From Pelobates cultripes (taxonomy: Eukaryota > Chordata > Amphibia > Anura > Pelobatidae), in assembly GCA_933207985.1 (NCBI GenBank), contig OW240916.1, forward strand, positions 298,277,872-298,341,871: a stretch of 64,000 nucleotides of DNA, written 5' to 3'. Positions 35,808-47,142 of this stretch are shown here, piece after piece (the stretch's first letter is position 1; each line of letters starts with the position of its first letter). Under the pieces are notes generated by a model. The model was not told where the DNA came from and did not search any database. It saw only the letters and a program-made list of their open reading frames with translations. Both the position numbers and the translations under genes were made by a program.

Positions 35808-37317
35808 TCTCTAGAGTCTAAGATAAATGCATTTCTGTAACTATATTGTATCGTGATACGTCAACTTATAGTCCAAGACCATCAAGGTTATTCAATAAAT
35901 GGAAAATTGTCAGGAATTCAAAGTGACTTTACAATTTAAGGACAAACTAGCCAAATCGGAATTATTCTCCAAATCAGATATGCTTCAAGTTAGGCTACTT
36001 CGGCCTTAGATTAAAATTCACTTTAAAATTCACAGGATTGTCACTTTAGTGAATAACTCTGTATGTTTTATAGTTAATGAAAAAAAGGCGTTATACTCTA
36101 ATACTTGGCTAGTTTTGCCAGGAATATGAATATTCCAGCCTCAAGTGTTAATAATGTTTGCAGCTTTCCCTATTGATATAGTGTAAATAGTATTTTACTA
36201 CTACTCTTATTTTTATGTTCCATGTGTATTTGTAAGTTACATGTATCCATATATAAAAGGGATAAGCTTATCCCTCTGGTTAGACTTTTTCATTTTTAAG
36301 TGCTCCACCTTGTGTTACATAGTTTTTTTTTCACTTACATACACACTTTTTATTTTAATGAGGAAAATTTGCTTAGGCCACCGATTACCATCACTAAAGC
36401 AATGGATTTGTATCCATCTACAAATTGGGGTAATCTTATCCCTCCGTTCATACTTTAAGTGCTTCACCTTGTGTTATATAGGTTGTTTCACTTATATACA
36501 CACTTTTTATTTTATAATACTGGGTGAAGGAAAAAGGTATTTTTTCACTTGTTTTTGAGGTGCAAATTGTTATTTGCACTAATTTGTCTTTTAAGCGCTA
36601 TTATCACACTTTGTTCTTTGAACAATTTTTCACAGTAAATGTTACTCATTATATTAGACTGCACCATGTTGTGTCCCATATTATTTATGCAAAATCTCTT
36701 TTATTAAGCTAATCAACCCTTTCAGTGCCAGAGTGATAAAACACATTGCAATGGCTTAGTCTGTACTGTATGGACACATCTTCCTTCTTAATATTCCGTA
36801 TTTAGAATTTTCATAAAATTGATTTTTGGTTTTGTATGTATACCAAGTTCTGCTAATGAAATGGGTTTCACAGTTAATCAGATAGGGCACCTTCATTAAA
36901 GGAAGCGAACTTAACCCTGCTTGACATTTTCAATCATTTTGTTTATAAATGCTCAACACTAAATGTAATTCTGCATGTTTCTCTCTCGGCCCCATCCATG
37001 GCTGTCAGATCTCATTGACCATTCGGCTCTTCACTTTCAGCGGGCAATATTCAGAGGTTGCCAGGATGACTCAGACTAGCCCAGCATCTCACACATGCAT
37101 CACTTTTCTAGGTCATCAAACATATTTCTGTTTGTTTCTTGAAAACTGTGAAATGCTGTGTTATTGTCTCTGTCGTTAAATGCATGTCACATCAGCTGTC
37201 CCTCTAAAAGTGCTTTGTATTAAATACTGCGATTTATAATGAGTTAGATGTAGGACTACAATATTGTGAATCATGGAATACTACAATAGTTGTTTCTCTT
37301 TTTGTTTGTTCTTGTAG
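35808..37317. other. Intron sequence up to the splice acceptor
   Basis: Holds a local duplication (36238-36520), otherwise AT-rich. About 36880-37260 is complex, non-repetitive sequence close to the exon. The intron ends in a T-rich tract and acceptor TTCTTGTAG at 37309-37317. Confidence 0.45.
36238..36520. repeat. Diverged 168-bp-offset duplication
   Basis: Both copies carry GTATCCAT, CTTATCCCTC (36267 and 36435), CACCTTGTGTTA and ACACACTTTTTATTTTA, in the same order and 168 bases apart, with many differences. Confidence 0.7.
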
Positions 37318-37415
37318 ATGGAAGACCTTTAACCCTGGATGCGATATGGCAAAGAGTTCATGAATGCTACAAACCTCAATTACTAAATGGACCATGGGAA
37401 ACAATTACACAACAA
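37318..37415 (+). CDS. ATG10: ATG10 internal exon
   Basis: The exon joins the previous one in phase 1 to complete an Asp codon and encodes DGRPLTLDAIWQRVHECY then KPQLLNGPWETITQQ, a stretch highly conserved in vertebrate ATG10. It lies just before the active-site region. The acceptor TTGTAG precedes 37318 and a consensus donor GTAAGT follows 37415, leaving phase 0. No stop or frame damage is seen. Neighbouring intron sequence is low in repeats for about 400 bases on each side. Confidence 0.93.
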
Positions 37416-37898
37416 GTAAGTTAAATGTCAGATTGGCCGAGCCCATTTTCTATTTTATGAATATTTGCAGTTCATAAACCTTTCAACACTGGCACTTGTT
37501 AATAAGAATTATGATATCTATGTATATGGACGTATCAACCATAAACAATTCTGTGAACTGTCTGATGCACAATGCATTTATGGAGAGGACATGATCTTTT
37601 TATTCACTGGGCAGCATATTTATTTTCTAGAGCTTATCTATTATTTAAAGTGCCAGAAAGGAGATAAGTGAATAATGTTTGCTAATCGGGGAATGCAGTG
37701 CCTGAGCTATATATTGCTTGAGATATTTGCAGAATCCAAGATGTGTCTTCATTAATGAAGATGGAATGAATACTTCTGCTTTAGGGTCCTCTATACTGTG
37801 TGTGCACTGGGAATTCTCGGGTGACACCACAAGCCTAAGATAGAGGTAGATTTAGTGTTGGGAGATTTCAGTTTGGGGGCATAAGGTTAAGAAAGACA
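37416..37898. other. Intron sequence, no gene seen
   Basis: Ordinary intron sequence between the exon and the hAT element; small open frames here have no recognisable features. Confidence 0.4.
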
Positions 37899-38330
37899 GT
37901 GGTAGTTAGTGATGTCCCGACGCTTCGCCGGAGAATAGTTCCCTGCTAACATCGCTTGTTCGTGCTCGCCACGGATGGCGAACATATGCGCTGTTCGGTC
38001 CGCCCCCTATTCATCATCATTGAGTAAACTTTGACCCTGTACCTCACAGTCAGCAGACACATTCCAGCCAATCAGCAGCAGACCCTCCCTCCCAGACCCT
38101 CCCACCTCCTTGACAGCATCCATTTTACATTCATTGTGAGGCTGCATTCTTAGTGAGAGGAGGGACAGTGTAGCTGCTGCTGATTTGATATGGAAATTGA
38201 TAGCTAGGTTAGTGTATACAGTGTCCACTACAGTCCTGAAGGACTCATCTGATCTCTGCTGTAAAGACAGCACCCCAAAAAGCCCTTTTTAGGGCTAGAA
38301 CATCAGTCTGCTTTTTTTTTTTCTGTGTAA

Positions 38331-38945
38331 TGTAATTGCAGTTGCCTGCCAGCCTGTGTGTCAGGTTCACAGCATATACTGTGCCCACTTGCCCAGTGCC
38401 ACCACTCACTCACTGGTGTCCCAATAGCTTGCATTTAAAAAACCAAAACTTTTTGGACTGTAATATAATAGCAGTCAGTTTCCTTCACGCGTGTGCGTTT
38501 CAGGGCCTGCCAGGGCACAGTGTCACACCAGTGCAACTCATATCTGGTGTAACAGTAGTGTACATTTAAAAAAATAAAATAAAATTTTGACGGTAATAGA
38601 TTGAATAGCAGTTAGTTGTCTGCCAGCGTGTGTGTCAGGCTCACAGCGTATACTGTGCCCACTTGCCCAGTGCCACCACTCACTCACGGTGTCACAATAG
38701 CTTGCATTTAAAAAAAACAAAACTTTTTGGACTGTAATATAATAGCAGTCAGTTTCCTTCACGCGTGTGCGTTTCAGGGCCTGCCAGGGCACAGTGTCAC
38801 ACCAGTGCAACTCATATCTGGTGTAACAGTAGTGTACATTATAAAAAAAAAAAAAAAATTTGACTGTAATAGATTGAATAGCAGTTAGTTGTCTGCAAAC
38901 GTGTGTCAGGCCTACAGCGTCTACTCTGCCAACTTCTGCCACTGC
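38331..38945. repeat. 274-bp tandem repeat in the hAT 5' region
   Basis: Two full units and a partial third share TGTGTGTCAGG (38354 and 38628), ACTGTGCCCACTTGCCCAG, CGCGTGTGCGTTTCAGGGCC and CAGTGTCACACCAGTGCAAC, at an offset of 274 bases. They lie upstream of the transposase start. Confidence 0.9.
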
Positions 38946-39008
38946 ACAGTGCCACTCATATCTGTTGTCACAGTAGCTTGCACGCATAGTACCACTAATC
39001 GAAAAAAA

Positions 39009-41793
39009 ATGACAGGCAGAGGCAGGCCACCCCGCAGGGGCTGTCGTGGTCGTGGTGCTGTGATTCCCTTTGGCCCTAGAATAATGCCCAGTGTTCAGAG
39101 GCCACGTACCCTGAACTCGAAAAGTTCTGAGGACATAGTTGACTGGCTAACACAGGACACCCAATCTTCTACAGCTTCCGCTCGGAACCTTGACACACCA
39201 TCCTCCTCCAGCTTAGCTTCGGGCACCTCTCAAGTTACCACTCGCCCGCCTGCCGCCACCACCAACACTAGCACCACAGCAGCTTCACTTGGTATGTCAG
39301 AGGAGTTATTTACACATCAGTTGGAAGAAATGAGTGATGCACAACCATTATTGCCAGAGGATGTAGATAACATGGATATGTCTCAGCCAGGCAGCATTAC
39401 ACACATGGACGTACGGTGTGATGATGATGATGTTGTACCCGCTGCTGCTTCCTTTGCTGAGTTGTCAGATACAAGTGAAGCGGTTGATGATGACGATGCG
39501 TCCGTGGATGTCACGTGGGTGCCCGCTAGAAAAGAAGAAGAACAGGGGGAAAGTTCAGATGGGGAGACAGAGAGGAGGAGGAGGAGACGAGTTGGAAGCA
39601 GGGGGAGGTCGTCGCAAGGAGCTAGTGGCACAGTCAGACAGCATGCATCGGCACCCGGGGTCAGCCAGACAGCATGCCAATCAACGCATGCTGTTGCCAC
39701 CACCAGAATGCAGTCATTGCAGAGCTCAGCAGTGTGGCATTTTTTTTGTGTGTCTGCCTCTGACAACAGCGATGCCATTTGCAACCTGTGCCAAAAGAAA
39801 CTGAGTCGTGGGAAGTCCAACACCCACCTAGGTACAACTGCTTTGCGAAGGCACATGATCGCACATCACAAACGCCTATGGGATCAACACATGAGTACAA
39901 GCAGCACACAAACTCAAAGCCGCCATCCTCCTCCTGGTCCAGCATCTTCAGCCACGTTAACCACTGCTGTCCTCCTTGCCCCCTCTCAACCATCCGCCCC
40001 TCCGTCTCTCGCCTTGAGCAGTTCCTGCTCATCTGCCCACAGTCAGGTGTCTGTCAAGGACATGTTTGAGCGTAAGAAGCCAATGTCACAAAGTCACCCC
40101 CTTGCCCGGCGTCTGACAGCTGGCTTGACTGAACTCTTAGCTCGCCAGCTTTTACCATACAAGCTGGTGGAGTCTGAGGCGTTCAAAAAATTTGTAGCTA
40201 TTGGGACACCGCAGTGGAAGGTACCCGGCCGAAATTTCTTTGCACAAAAGAAATGGCATGTCTGGCACACAGTGTTGGGGCAAGGGTCCATCTAACCACT
40301 GATACCTGGTCTGCAAAGCAGGGTCAGGGCAGGTATATCACCTACACTGCACATTGGGTAAACTTGCTGACGGCTGCCAAGCATGGAATGCGTGGCTCTG
40401 CAGAGGAGTTGGTGACACCGCCACGACTTGCAGGCAGGCCTGCTGCCACCTCCTCTACTCCTCCTACTCCATCCATTCCTACACGGCCATGGTGCACTTT
40501 TCAGATATCCAGCGGCGAAAAAACATGCCAGTGAGGCGCTTGATTTGCGACAGCCCGACACGTTGGAATTCAACACTCCTAATGTTCGACCGCCTGCTCC
40601 AACGAGTATTTGTATGACTGGGGTGCTAGGACAGCCTCTGCGGAGCTGGGATTTTTTTTGCCACGTTACTGGATGCTCATGCGCAATGCCCGTAGGCTCA
40701 TGCGTCCTTTTGAGGAGGTGACAAACCTAGTCAGTCGCACCGAAGGCACCATCAGCGACATCATACCATTTGTTTTCTTCTTGGAGCGTACCCTGCGAAG
40801 AGTGCTGGATCAGGCCATAGATGAGCGTGAAGAGGAAGAGTTGTGGTCACCATCACCACCAGAAACAACCTTATCAGCATCGCTTGCTGGACCTGCGGCA
40901 ACTCTGGAAGAGGATTGTGAGGAAGAGGAGTGAGAGGAGGAATGTGGCTTTGAGGAGGAGGAGGAAGACCAACCACAACAGGCACCCCAGGGTGCTCGTT
41001 GTCACCTATCTGGTACCCGTGGTGTTGTACGTGGTTGGGGGGAAGAACATACCTTCAGTGAGATCACTGAGGACGAGGAACAGGACATGAGTAGCTCGGC
41101 ATCCAACCTTGTGCAAATGGGGTCTTTCATGCTGTCGTGCCTGTTGAGGGACCCTCGTATAAAAAGGCTGAAGGAGAACGACCTGTACTGGGTGTCCACG
41201 CTACTAGACCCCCAGTATAAGCAGAAAGTGCCTGAAATGTTACCGAATTACGGCAAGTCGGAAAGGATGCAGCAGTTCCAAAATCAATTAAAAAGTATGC
41301 TTTACACAGCGTATAAGGGTGATGTCACAGCACAACGGGAATCTAACAGGGGAAGAGGTGAAAGTAATCCTCCTCCTCCCACGACCACGCCGGCAAGGAC
41401 AGGACGCTTTACAGACGTGTTGTTGATGGAGGACATGCGGAGCTTTTTAAGTCCTTACAGCCCTTCGGGGTCCACCCTCAGAGAACGACTCGACCAACAG
41501 GTAGCAGACTACCTCGCCTAACTGCAGATATCGACACTCTGAGGAGCGATGAACCCCTTGACTACTGGGTGTGCAGGCTTGACCTGTGGCCTGAGCTATC
41601 CCAATTTGTGATAGAACTTCTGGCCTGCCCCGCTTCAAGTGTCCTGTCAGAAAGGACCTTCAGTGCAGCAGGAGGTATTGTCACTGAGAAGAGAAGTCGC
41701 CTAGGTCAAAAAAGTCTAGATTACCTCACCTTTATTAAGATGAATGAGGGATGGATCCCGAAGGGACTGACAGTGGGTGATAAATTCGACTAA
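39009..41793 (+). pseudogene. hAT transposase with BED zinc finger, multiply frameshifted
   Basis: The ATG at 39009 opens MTGRGRPPRRGCRGRGAVI. A Ser/Thr-rich and acidic N-terminal region leads to a BED finger (about residues 243-290: CNLCQKK...LRRHMIAHH) and the linker VKDMFERKKPM. After a shift near 40260-40300 comes LTTDTWSA, with the probable first catalytic Asp. Then DSPTRWNSTLLMFDRLL (another frame), NARRLMRPFEEVTNLVSRTE, WVSTLLDPQYKQK and the C-terminal dimerisation block LACPASSVLSERTFSAAGGI, ending at 41793. There are about four frame changes and a stop at 40931-40933. The parental enzyme would bind the terminal repeats and cut out the element; this copy cannot be read through. Confidence 0.88.
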
Positions 41794-41828
41794 AAAAGGC
41801 CTGATGAGGGGGACGTAACAGGGTATCG

Positions 41829-42195
41829 CGGCTGCTGGCCCGCCGCGTGATATTTAAATCCCTAGCTCACCCCAGTACCTTGCCCTGTCATGGTTTCCTG
41901 TTCCTGGTTTCCTGAGAGTGCTTTATCATTGTGAATCTGATTTCCTGGTATGCTGATCTTGGCTTTTCCCTGGTTATTCTGAATTCTGGTTTCCCTGACT
42001 TGGCTTGTGTAAACGGTATTGTGTATTTTCTGGCTTACTTGACCTCAGCTTTCCCTTTGACCATTCTCTGTCTCTAGCGTATTAGCCCGGCCATTCTAAG
42101 GTCCGGTTTACGCTCTGTCCTTTTATTTTGCTTTTCTTGCCTATGTATATGTTTACATAGTTTCTGCGTGCTGGACCACACTAGTAGTCGTGACA
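41829..42195. mobile_element. LTR-like insert, related to the solo LTR at 48354-48849
   Basis: This segment shares GGCCATTCTAAGGTCCGGTT, CCCTGTCATGGTTTCC and CCTGACTT-type landmarks with the reverse complement of 48354-48849. It ends GTGACA. It lies between the last transposase codon and the first 175-bp repeat; the flanks CAGGG and TTGGG are only weakly matching, so its exact start is uncertain. Confidence 0.55.
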
Positions 42196-42197
42196 TT

Positions 42198-42590
42198 GGG
42201 ATTAAACTGATAAGAATAGTACTACTTAACACACCACTCCTATCTGGTGGCACATTAGATTGCACGCGCAGTGCCCCAAATTTGAAGAAGGAGGACCGAC
42301 CAAGCATCTTTTTCCATCTCCCGGTTCCTAAAATCGATGCCATATACACGTCCCCTGATAGGGGACGTAACAGGGATTAAACTGATAAGAATAGTACTAC
42401 TTAACACACCACTCCTATCTGGTGGCACATTAGATTGCACGTGCAGTGCCCCAAATTTGAAGTAGGAGGACCGACCAAGCATCTTTTTCCATCTCCCGGT
42501 TCCTAAAATCAATGCCATATACACGTCCCCTGATAGGGGACGTAACAGGGATTAAACTGATAGAAATAGTACTACTTAACACACCTTATA
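42198..42590. repeat. 175-bp tandem repeat in the hAT 3' region
   Basis: The unit starts GGGATTAAACTGATA at 42198, 42373 and 42548. The first two units are nearly identical and carry CCACTCCTATCTGGTGGCAC and CCATCTCCCGGTTCCTAAAA; each ends ACGTCCCCTGATAGGGGACG, itself a perfect palindrome. The third unit is cut off after about 40 bases. Confidence 0.92.
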
Positions 42591-42595
42591 ATAAC

Positions 42596-42836
42596 GCAGA
42601 GAGAGGCAACACAGAGAAGAAGAGGAGTCAGAGGAGGAAGGTGGCTTTGAGGAGATGGAAGACCAAACACAGCAGGCGTCCCAGGGGGCTTGTTGTCACC
42701 TTTTGGGGACCCTTGGTGTTGTACGTGGCTGGGTGGAGGAAGATCTTCAATGACATCAGTGAAGACAAGGAACGGGACATGGCTAGCTTGGTATCCAACC
42801 TTGTGCAAATGGGTAGTTTGCGGTTGTACAAATAGA
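42596..42836 (+). pseudogene. Second, diverged fragment of hAT transposase sequence
   Basis: This piece parallels 40915-41130 of the transposase: GGTGGCTTTGAGGAG, GGTGTTGTACGTGGCTGGG, GACATCAGTGAAGACAAGGA and GTATCCAACCTTGTGCAAAT. Differences are too many for a recent tandem copy. It appears to be the remnant of a related element's coding region retained next to the shared 3' terminus. Confidence 0.78.
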
Positions 42837-43248
42837 CTGTTTGCGGTGCGTTAAACGGGGGGTTTGGTCTGTCACTGTGAAGCGGGCGTAACCCTTACAC
42901 TACCTGATCGATACAACATCATACCTGATGTTTTAAAGCACGTTATTCCAAACAATTTAGGAATGTTAGGTGATTTATGCCCTTTATGGATTAAAACCAT
43001 ACTCTGCATCAACTATGTAATTTTCCATGGGAGTTTTGCCATGGATCCCCCTCCGGTATGCCACAGTCCAGGTGTTAGTCCCCTTGAAACAACTTTTCCA
43101 TGACTGTTGTAGCCAGAAAGAGTCCCTGTGGGTTTTAAAATTTGCCTGCCTATTGAAGTCTATGTCCGGTTCGCCTGTTCGCGAACATTTGCGGAAGTTC
43201 GCGTTCGCGAACCGAAAATTTTATGTTCGCGACATCACTAGTGGTAGT

Positions 43249-44363
43249 GTGTCTCGAGATTAGGGAGTGTTACCATCACTCACTGTAAGATGAATGTGTC
43301 ACTAATGGCATCTCATCTGTTTCTAACTGTATTTCTCCCCATTTTCTAAAACCTTTTTCTTTCCAAACCTACATCTCACCAAATCCCAATGGGCGCAGGT
43401 CAGTGGAAATCCCATTGCCACAGCCTCCCAATCTCAATCCCTTAAAGTTATTTTATATGCAGTTGTCATCTTTTCTTTTCACATCCCGTCTGTCTCCAAA
43501 TCATGTTACTTCCACTTCAAAAATATTGTCCACTTTGTACAAAATATTGCCTGTATTCACCTTACTTAACATAAGATGCAACTAAGGCCTTTGTATATGT
43601 GCTTATCATTTCTTGCCTGCGACTATTGCAACAAACTTCTCGTTGGCCTTCCAGATGTAATGCCTTACAATGGTTTCCTGTACCAGGATTCAATTCAAAT
43701 TATAGACACTCATACACATCACAGAGTCCTTTTAACTCCCTCTTCTTCTATTGTAGATTTCCTCCACACTCCATTTTTACATGTCCTAGACACAGGCATC
43801 ATATGTGTCAACCTTCCCTCCAATCTGTCATAGTTCTTTTTATGTTCCTTTTCTCTAATTCCTCCTAGAATATAAAATAATTTGAGAAATGCACTCTGTA
43901 CCTGTTGTACCCGTCAACATTATTCTGTCTGTAGATACATAACCCAACTGTATAATTGTAAAACACATATCGGATATATGGGATATGGGGAAATTTCCTG
44001 GTGGACTGCAGCACATGGGGCCTGGCAGGCAGCTCTATACCTAGTACCATTTAAATAATTTCAAGCCCCACCTCCACACTCTAGCTCCGCCCCCACCCAC
44101 AAGCTGCTGATCTCATCTGCAGGAAGAGGCCACAAAATAGAGTCTTCACCTCCCAGGGCTTCCATAACCTTCAGTGCCAGGTAGGCTTCATATACACACT
44201 GCAGCAAGAGAGTGATCTTGAGGATGTGTGTGTGTGTCTGCTAGTTAATGAGCTTGTATGTGTGTCAGCGAGCATCTTGCTACACACATATATATATATA
44301 TAAATAATGTATGCCAGTCTTATAAGTCATTGTGCCACGGTAGTGTTTGTGTGTGTATGTGTA

Positions 44364-44364
<1 letters not shown>
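43249..44364. other. Intron sequence with a possible LINE remnant
   Basis: About 43590-43680 encodes CDYCNKLLVGLPDV on the plus strand, resembling the DYCNALLAGLP motif near the C-terminus of L2/CR1/Rex-type LINE ORF2. The surrounding frames are too worn for a firm call. No gene was seen. Confidence 0.4.

Positions 44365-44371
<7 letters not shown>

Positions 44372-44409
<38 letters not shown>
44372..44409. repeat. (TA)n microsatellite
   Basis: About 19 TA units directly follow a GT-rich tract (44344-44371). Confidence 0.95.
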
Positions 44410-44413
<4 letters not shown>

Positions 44414-46787
44414 AAAGTATTGAGAAAATTCTTTGAGTGTCAGCTACTAGAGGTGGCCTAAGGGCAAATGTAAATTCTGCCTTTTCAGAGAAAGTCGATC
44501 GTAGTAGCAACACACATAAAATTGCTTTTAATGGCTGCACTGGAAAGATAACTGCATTAACTTGGACATTGTGCAAGTCATGTTTTCTTTAAAGGGGAAC
44601 AATAATTTTTCTGGAAATTGTACCTTTGAATCAAATATTGAAAATCACCTATAGCTTGTCTTGAGCTTTTTTTTCTTCCGTGGAGTGCTCCATTTTCTTT
44701 TAAATGCATATTAAAGATCTTACAAGTGACATCACAATCCTGTTCAGTCTAGGCACAACTAGGGCACACAATACAAAAGAGGATCATTAGTTGAAACATT
44801 GTTTCTCTTTCTCCTGTTCCACGAACACGTTCAACGGAAGAAAAGGACAAAATATTTACTGATGATTGACAGTAAGATAAAAGTGTCCAGTTCAAGGATA
44901 AAGCTATATAAAACAGTGTGGATTTCTGGAGTTAATCTTATTTTTCAGACCTCACAAGCACACATTAGCTAAATATATAGGATAAGTAACATATTATTTA
45001 AAAATCCTGGTAAGGATGCATTATCTTCACTTTTTAATACCTGCATGATCCTAGGTATCATCTGTATGATATTCTCAAAGGATCTTTCAGCAAAAAACTG
45101 AGTGGTACCTCCTAAGCCATGAATGATTTTACTGGTGCTTACACAGATAATACTTGAAATGAACAATAAGCTGTAGTGATTGAAATTCTCTCCAACAGCC
45201 ATCATCTTGTCTTCCCATTCATTCGGCTGTGCGTTAACATCCAGCATCTCCTATCAGCATCTGTTTTGAATTGTACAAAATCAATTACAAGACACAGCTG
45301 TTTAACAAAACTTTCAGATGTTTATGTAAGTCTCTGTGGGTATTTCCTGATAGCTCGTAATAACATCAATTTTCCGCACCTGGATAGATGTGTATGAGCC
45401 GCGTTGAAATCTGAATTGACAGAGAAATGAAATTGTATTTAGTGTTGGCTCAGGATGGCTCCTGTTTCCACGATGACACAGTGAATGTGTAATGTACTAA
45501 TTCAGAGCTAGACTATGCGACAGTGTTGATGTTAAACAGTAAATTGTTTACAAACTCTGTACTCATTTAAAGAGAAATGGGGGTGGTGTCAGGTTATCGC
45601 TTTTCAAATAGCAGTCATTGACAATATACAGCCGAGTCAGATCATATTAAATCACCATTCAAACAGCACTTTGCGGTCAGGTGAATTATGCTCGGCAACT
45701 CCGTAGAGTTGACAGACCGGGGAAGAAATAGTGACTTCACTTGGTTAAGTGACCCATAGTTCATGTTCCTGTGACTCTATTGCCAGCTTGTGATGGCTGA
45801 AATGAGTACAGTGTCTGTCATCCGTTGATGTACATTGTAGAGTGGTTAGATTGTACACGCCATTGGTAGTCAAAAGGCCGATCCCCAACTGTTGTTGCAT
45901 CGTTGAAGAGACCTTTTCCAATTTATTTAATGTTTTCTTCATTTATTGCCCAGTTGGGTGACTGCATAACTGTAAAAGTAGTTGATACGGAGAATTTATC
46001 CCAGCTATAAACCATTGTGTATGCTGGTATATTAATCAGAGGCAGATTTTCTTTTTTGTAGATCATCTCAAAATACAAGTCTGTAAAATAATTTATTAAA
46101 TAAATTAAATATTGTGTTATACTTACCTCAAAAAAGCTAATTAAAATTTTATTTAAAACATTTCCTTTCGAAATATCAGTTTTCATCTTGAGTCACTCTT
46201 TTTTTTCCAAGTACAAAATAGACATAAAATAGACATAGAATAAAAACGTGTCAAGTGAATGATACTTTAATTTCGGTACTGTGACCAAAGGAGTAACAGT
46301 GGACTGGAATGAAGAATAATGCTGAGATAACCTGCATGCAATTCTGGGATCCTAAACTCAGGCAAGATAGGACATACAGTGGAAGTTACACTCATGAGTG
46401 GTGATAGTCACCATTTTAATTCAGTTTGTTATCAAGCTCAATAAATGAAATGAACGTTCACTAATCTTGAGCAGTATATGACCATGTATTCCCCAGTGCT
46501 GCATAACTATTACCTCCCTTAACCTCTACACTAAAACTAAACATAACCTGGTACACTAAACTAAGCCTAACTCTTATCCCTTACACTATTTTAATACTTA
46601 CACTAACTTCTAACCACCACTCCAATAGCGGTTGGTGAAGTTTCAAAATGGTGAGTCACTAGATTCTACTCGGAATTTGACCCTGCCCACTAAATCCCAT
46701 GTGCCCTATCCATGAACCAATGAGACACCATGCTTAGTACCCAATGACTGACATCAGAAATTGTTTAATCAGATTAAAAAAAAAATT
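44410..46787. other. Intron sequence, no gene seen
   Basis: AT-rich; open frames here are short and unremarkable on both strands. No element ends were recognised. Confidence 0.35.
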
Positions 46788-47142
46788 CTAAACACCAAAA
46801 CAACATCTACCTTAATGAAGCAGATTTGGTGTATAGATCATGACCCTACAGTCCCACTGCTCAATTCTCTGCCATTTAGGAGTTAGATCACTTGTGTTTC
46901 TGTAGCCTTAGCCACACCTCCCTTGGCTGAGACTCAAACAACCTACATGAATTTATTTTTATTTTCAATCACATCATACAGCCCAGTGTGTTTAATTTAG
47001 CAGTTCATATCTCTGTTAATTGATCTGTAATCACACACAGAAGGCTGTTGCAGGTTCTAGAAGGCGATTAAAATAGCAAGATATAAGACATTATAAATGA
47101 AAAGCACTGTGCAATAAAGAAAGCTTAAAAATTTAGCCTCTT
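46788..47142. mobile_element. T2/Kolobok-type MITE, degraded
   Basis: Modules AGCAGATTTGGTGTATAGAT, CCACTGCTCAATTCTCTGCC, AGCCACACCTCCCTTGGCTG and TGCAATAAAGAAAGCTTAAA follow the order of the MITE at 31336-34189 without its hAT insert. The TTAA ends are not preserved. Confidence 0.7.

Larger units (their letters stand above)
37907..43240 (+). mobile_element. Large hAT element (5334 bp) with perfect 8-bp TSD
   Basis: The left end TAGTGATGTCCCGA pairs with the right end CGCGACATCACTA; the octamer GTGGTAGT flanks both sides exactly (37899-37906 and 43241-43248). It contains tandem repeats (38331-38945), a broken transposase (39009-41793), an LTR-like insert (41829-42195), 175-bp repeats (42198-42590) and a second, diverged piece of transposase sequence (42596-42836). 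The right subterminal region is rich in GTTCGCGAAC-like palindromes, likely transposase-binding sites. The exact TSD suggests an insertion not very old compared with other elements here. Confidence 0.9.

Noticed and set aside
38538..38987. 149-codon minus-strand open frame
   Set aside because: It is the antisense of the 274-bp tandem repeats in the hAT element and shows the same repetition.
39383..39856. 157-codon minus-strand open frame
   Set aside because: Antisense shadow of the hAT transposase coding region.
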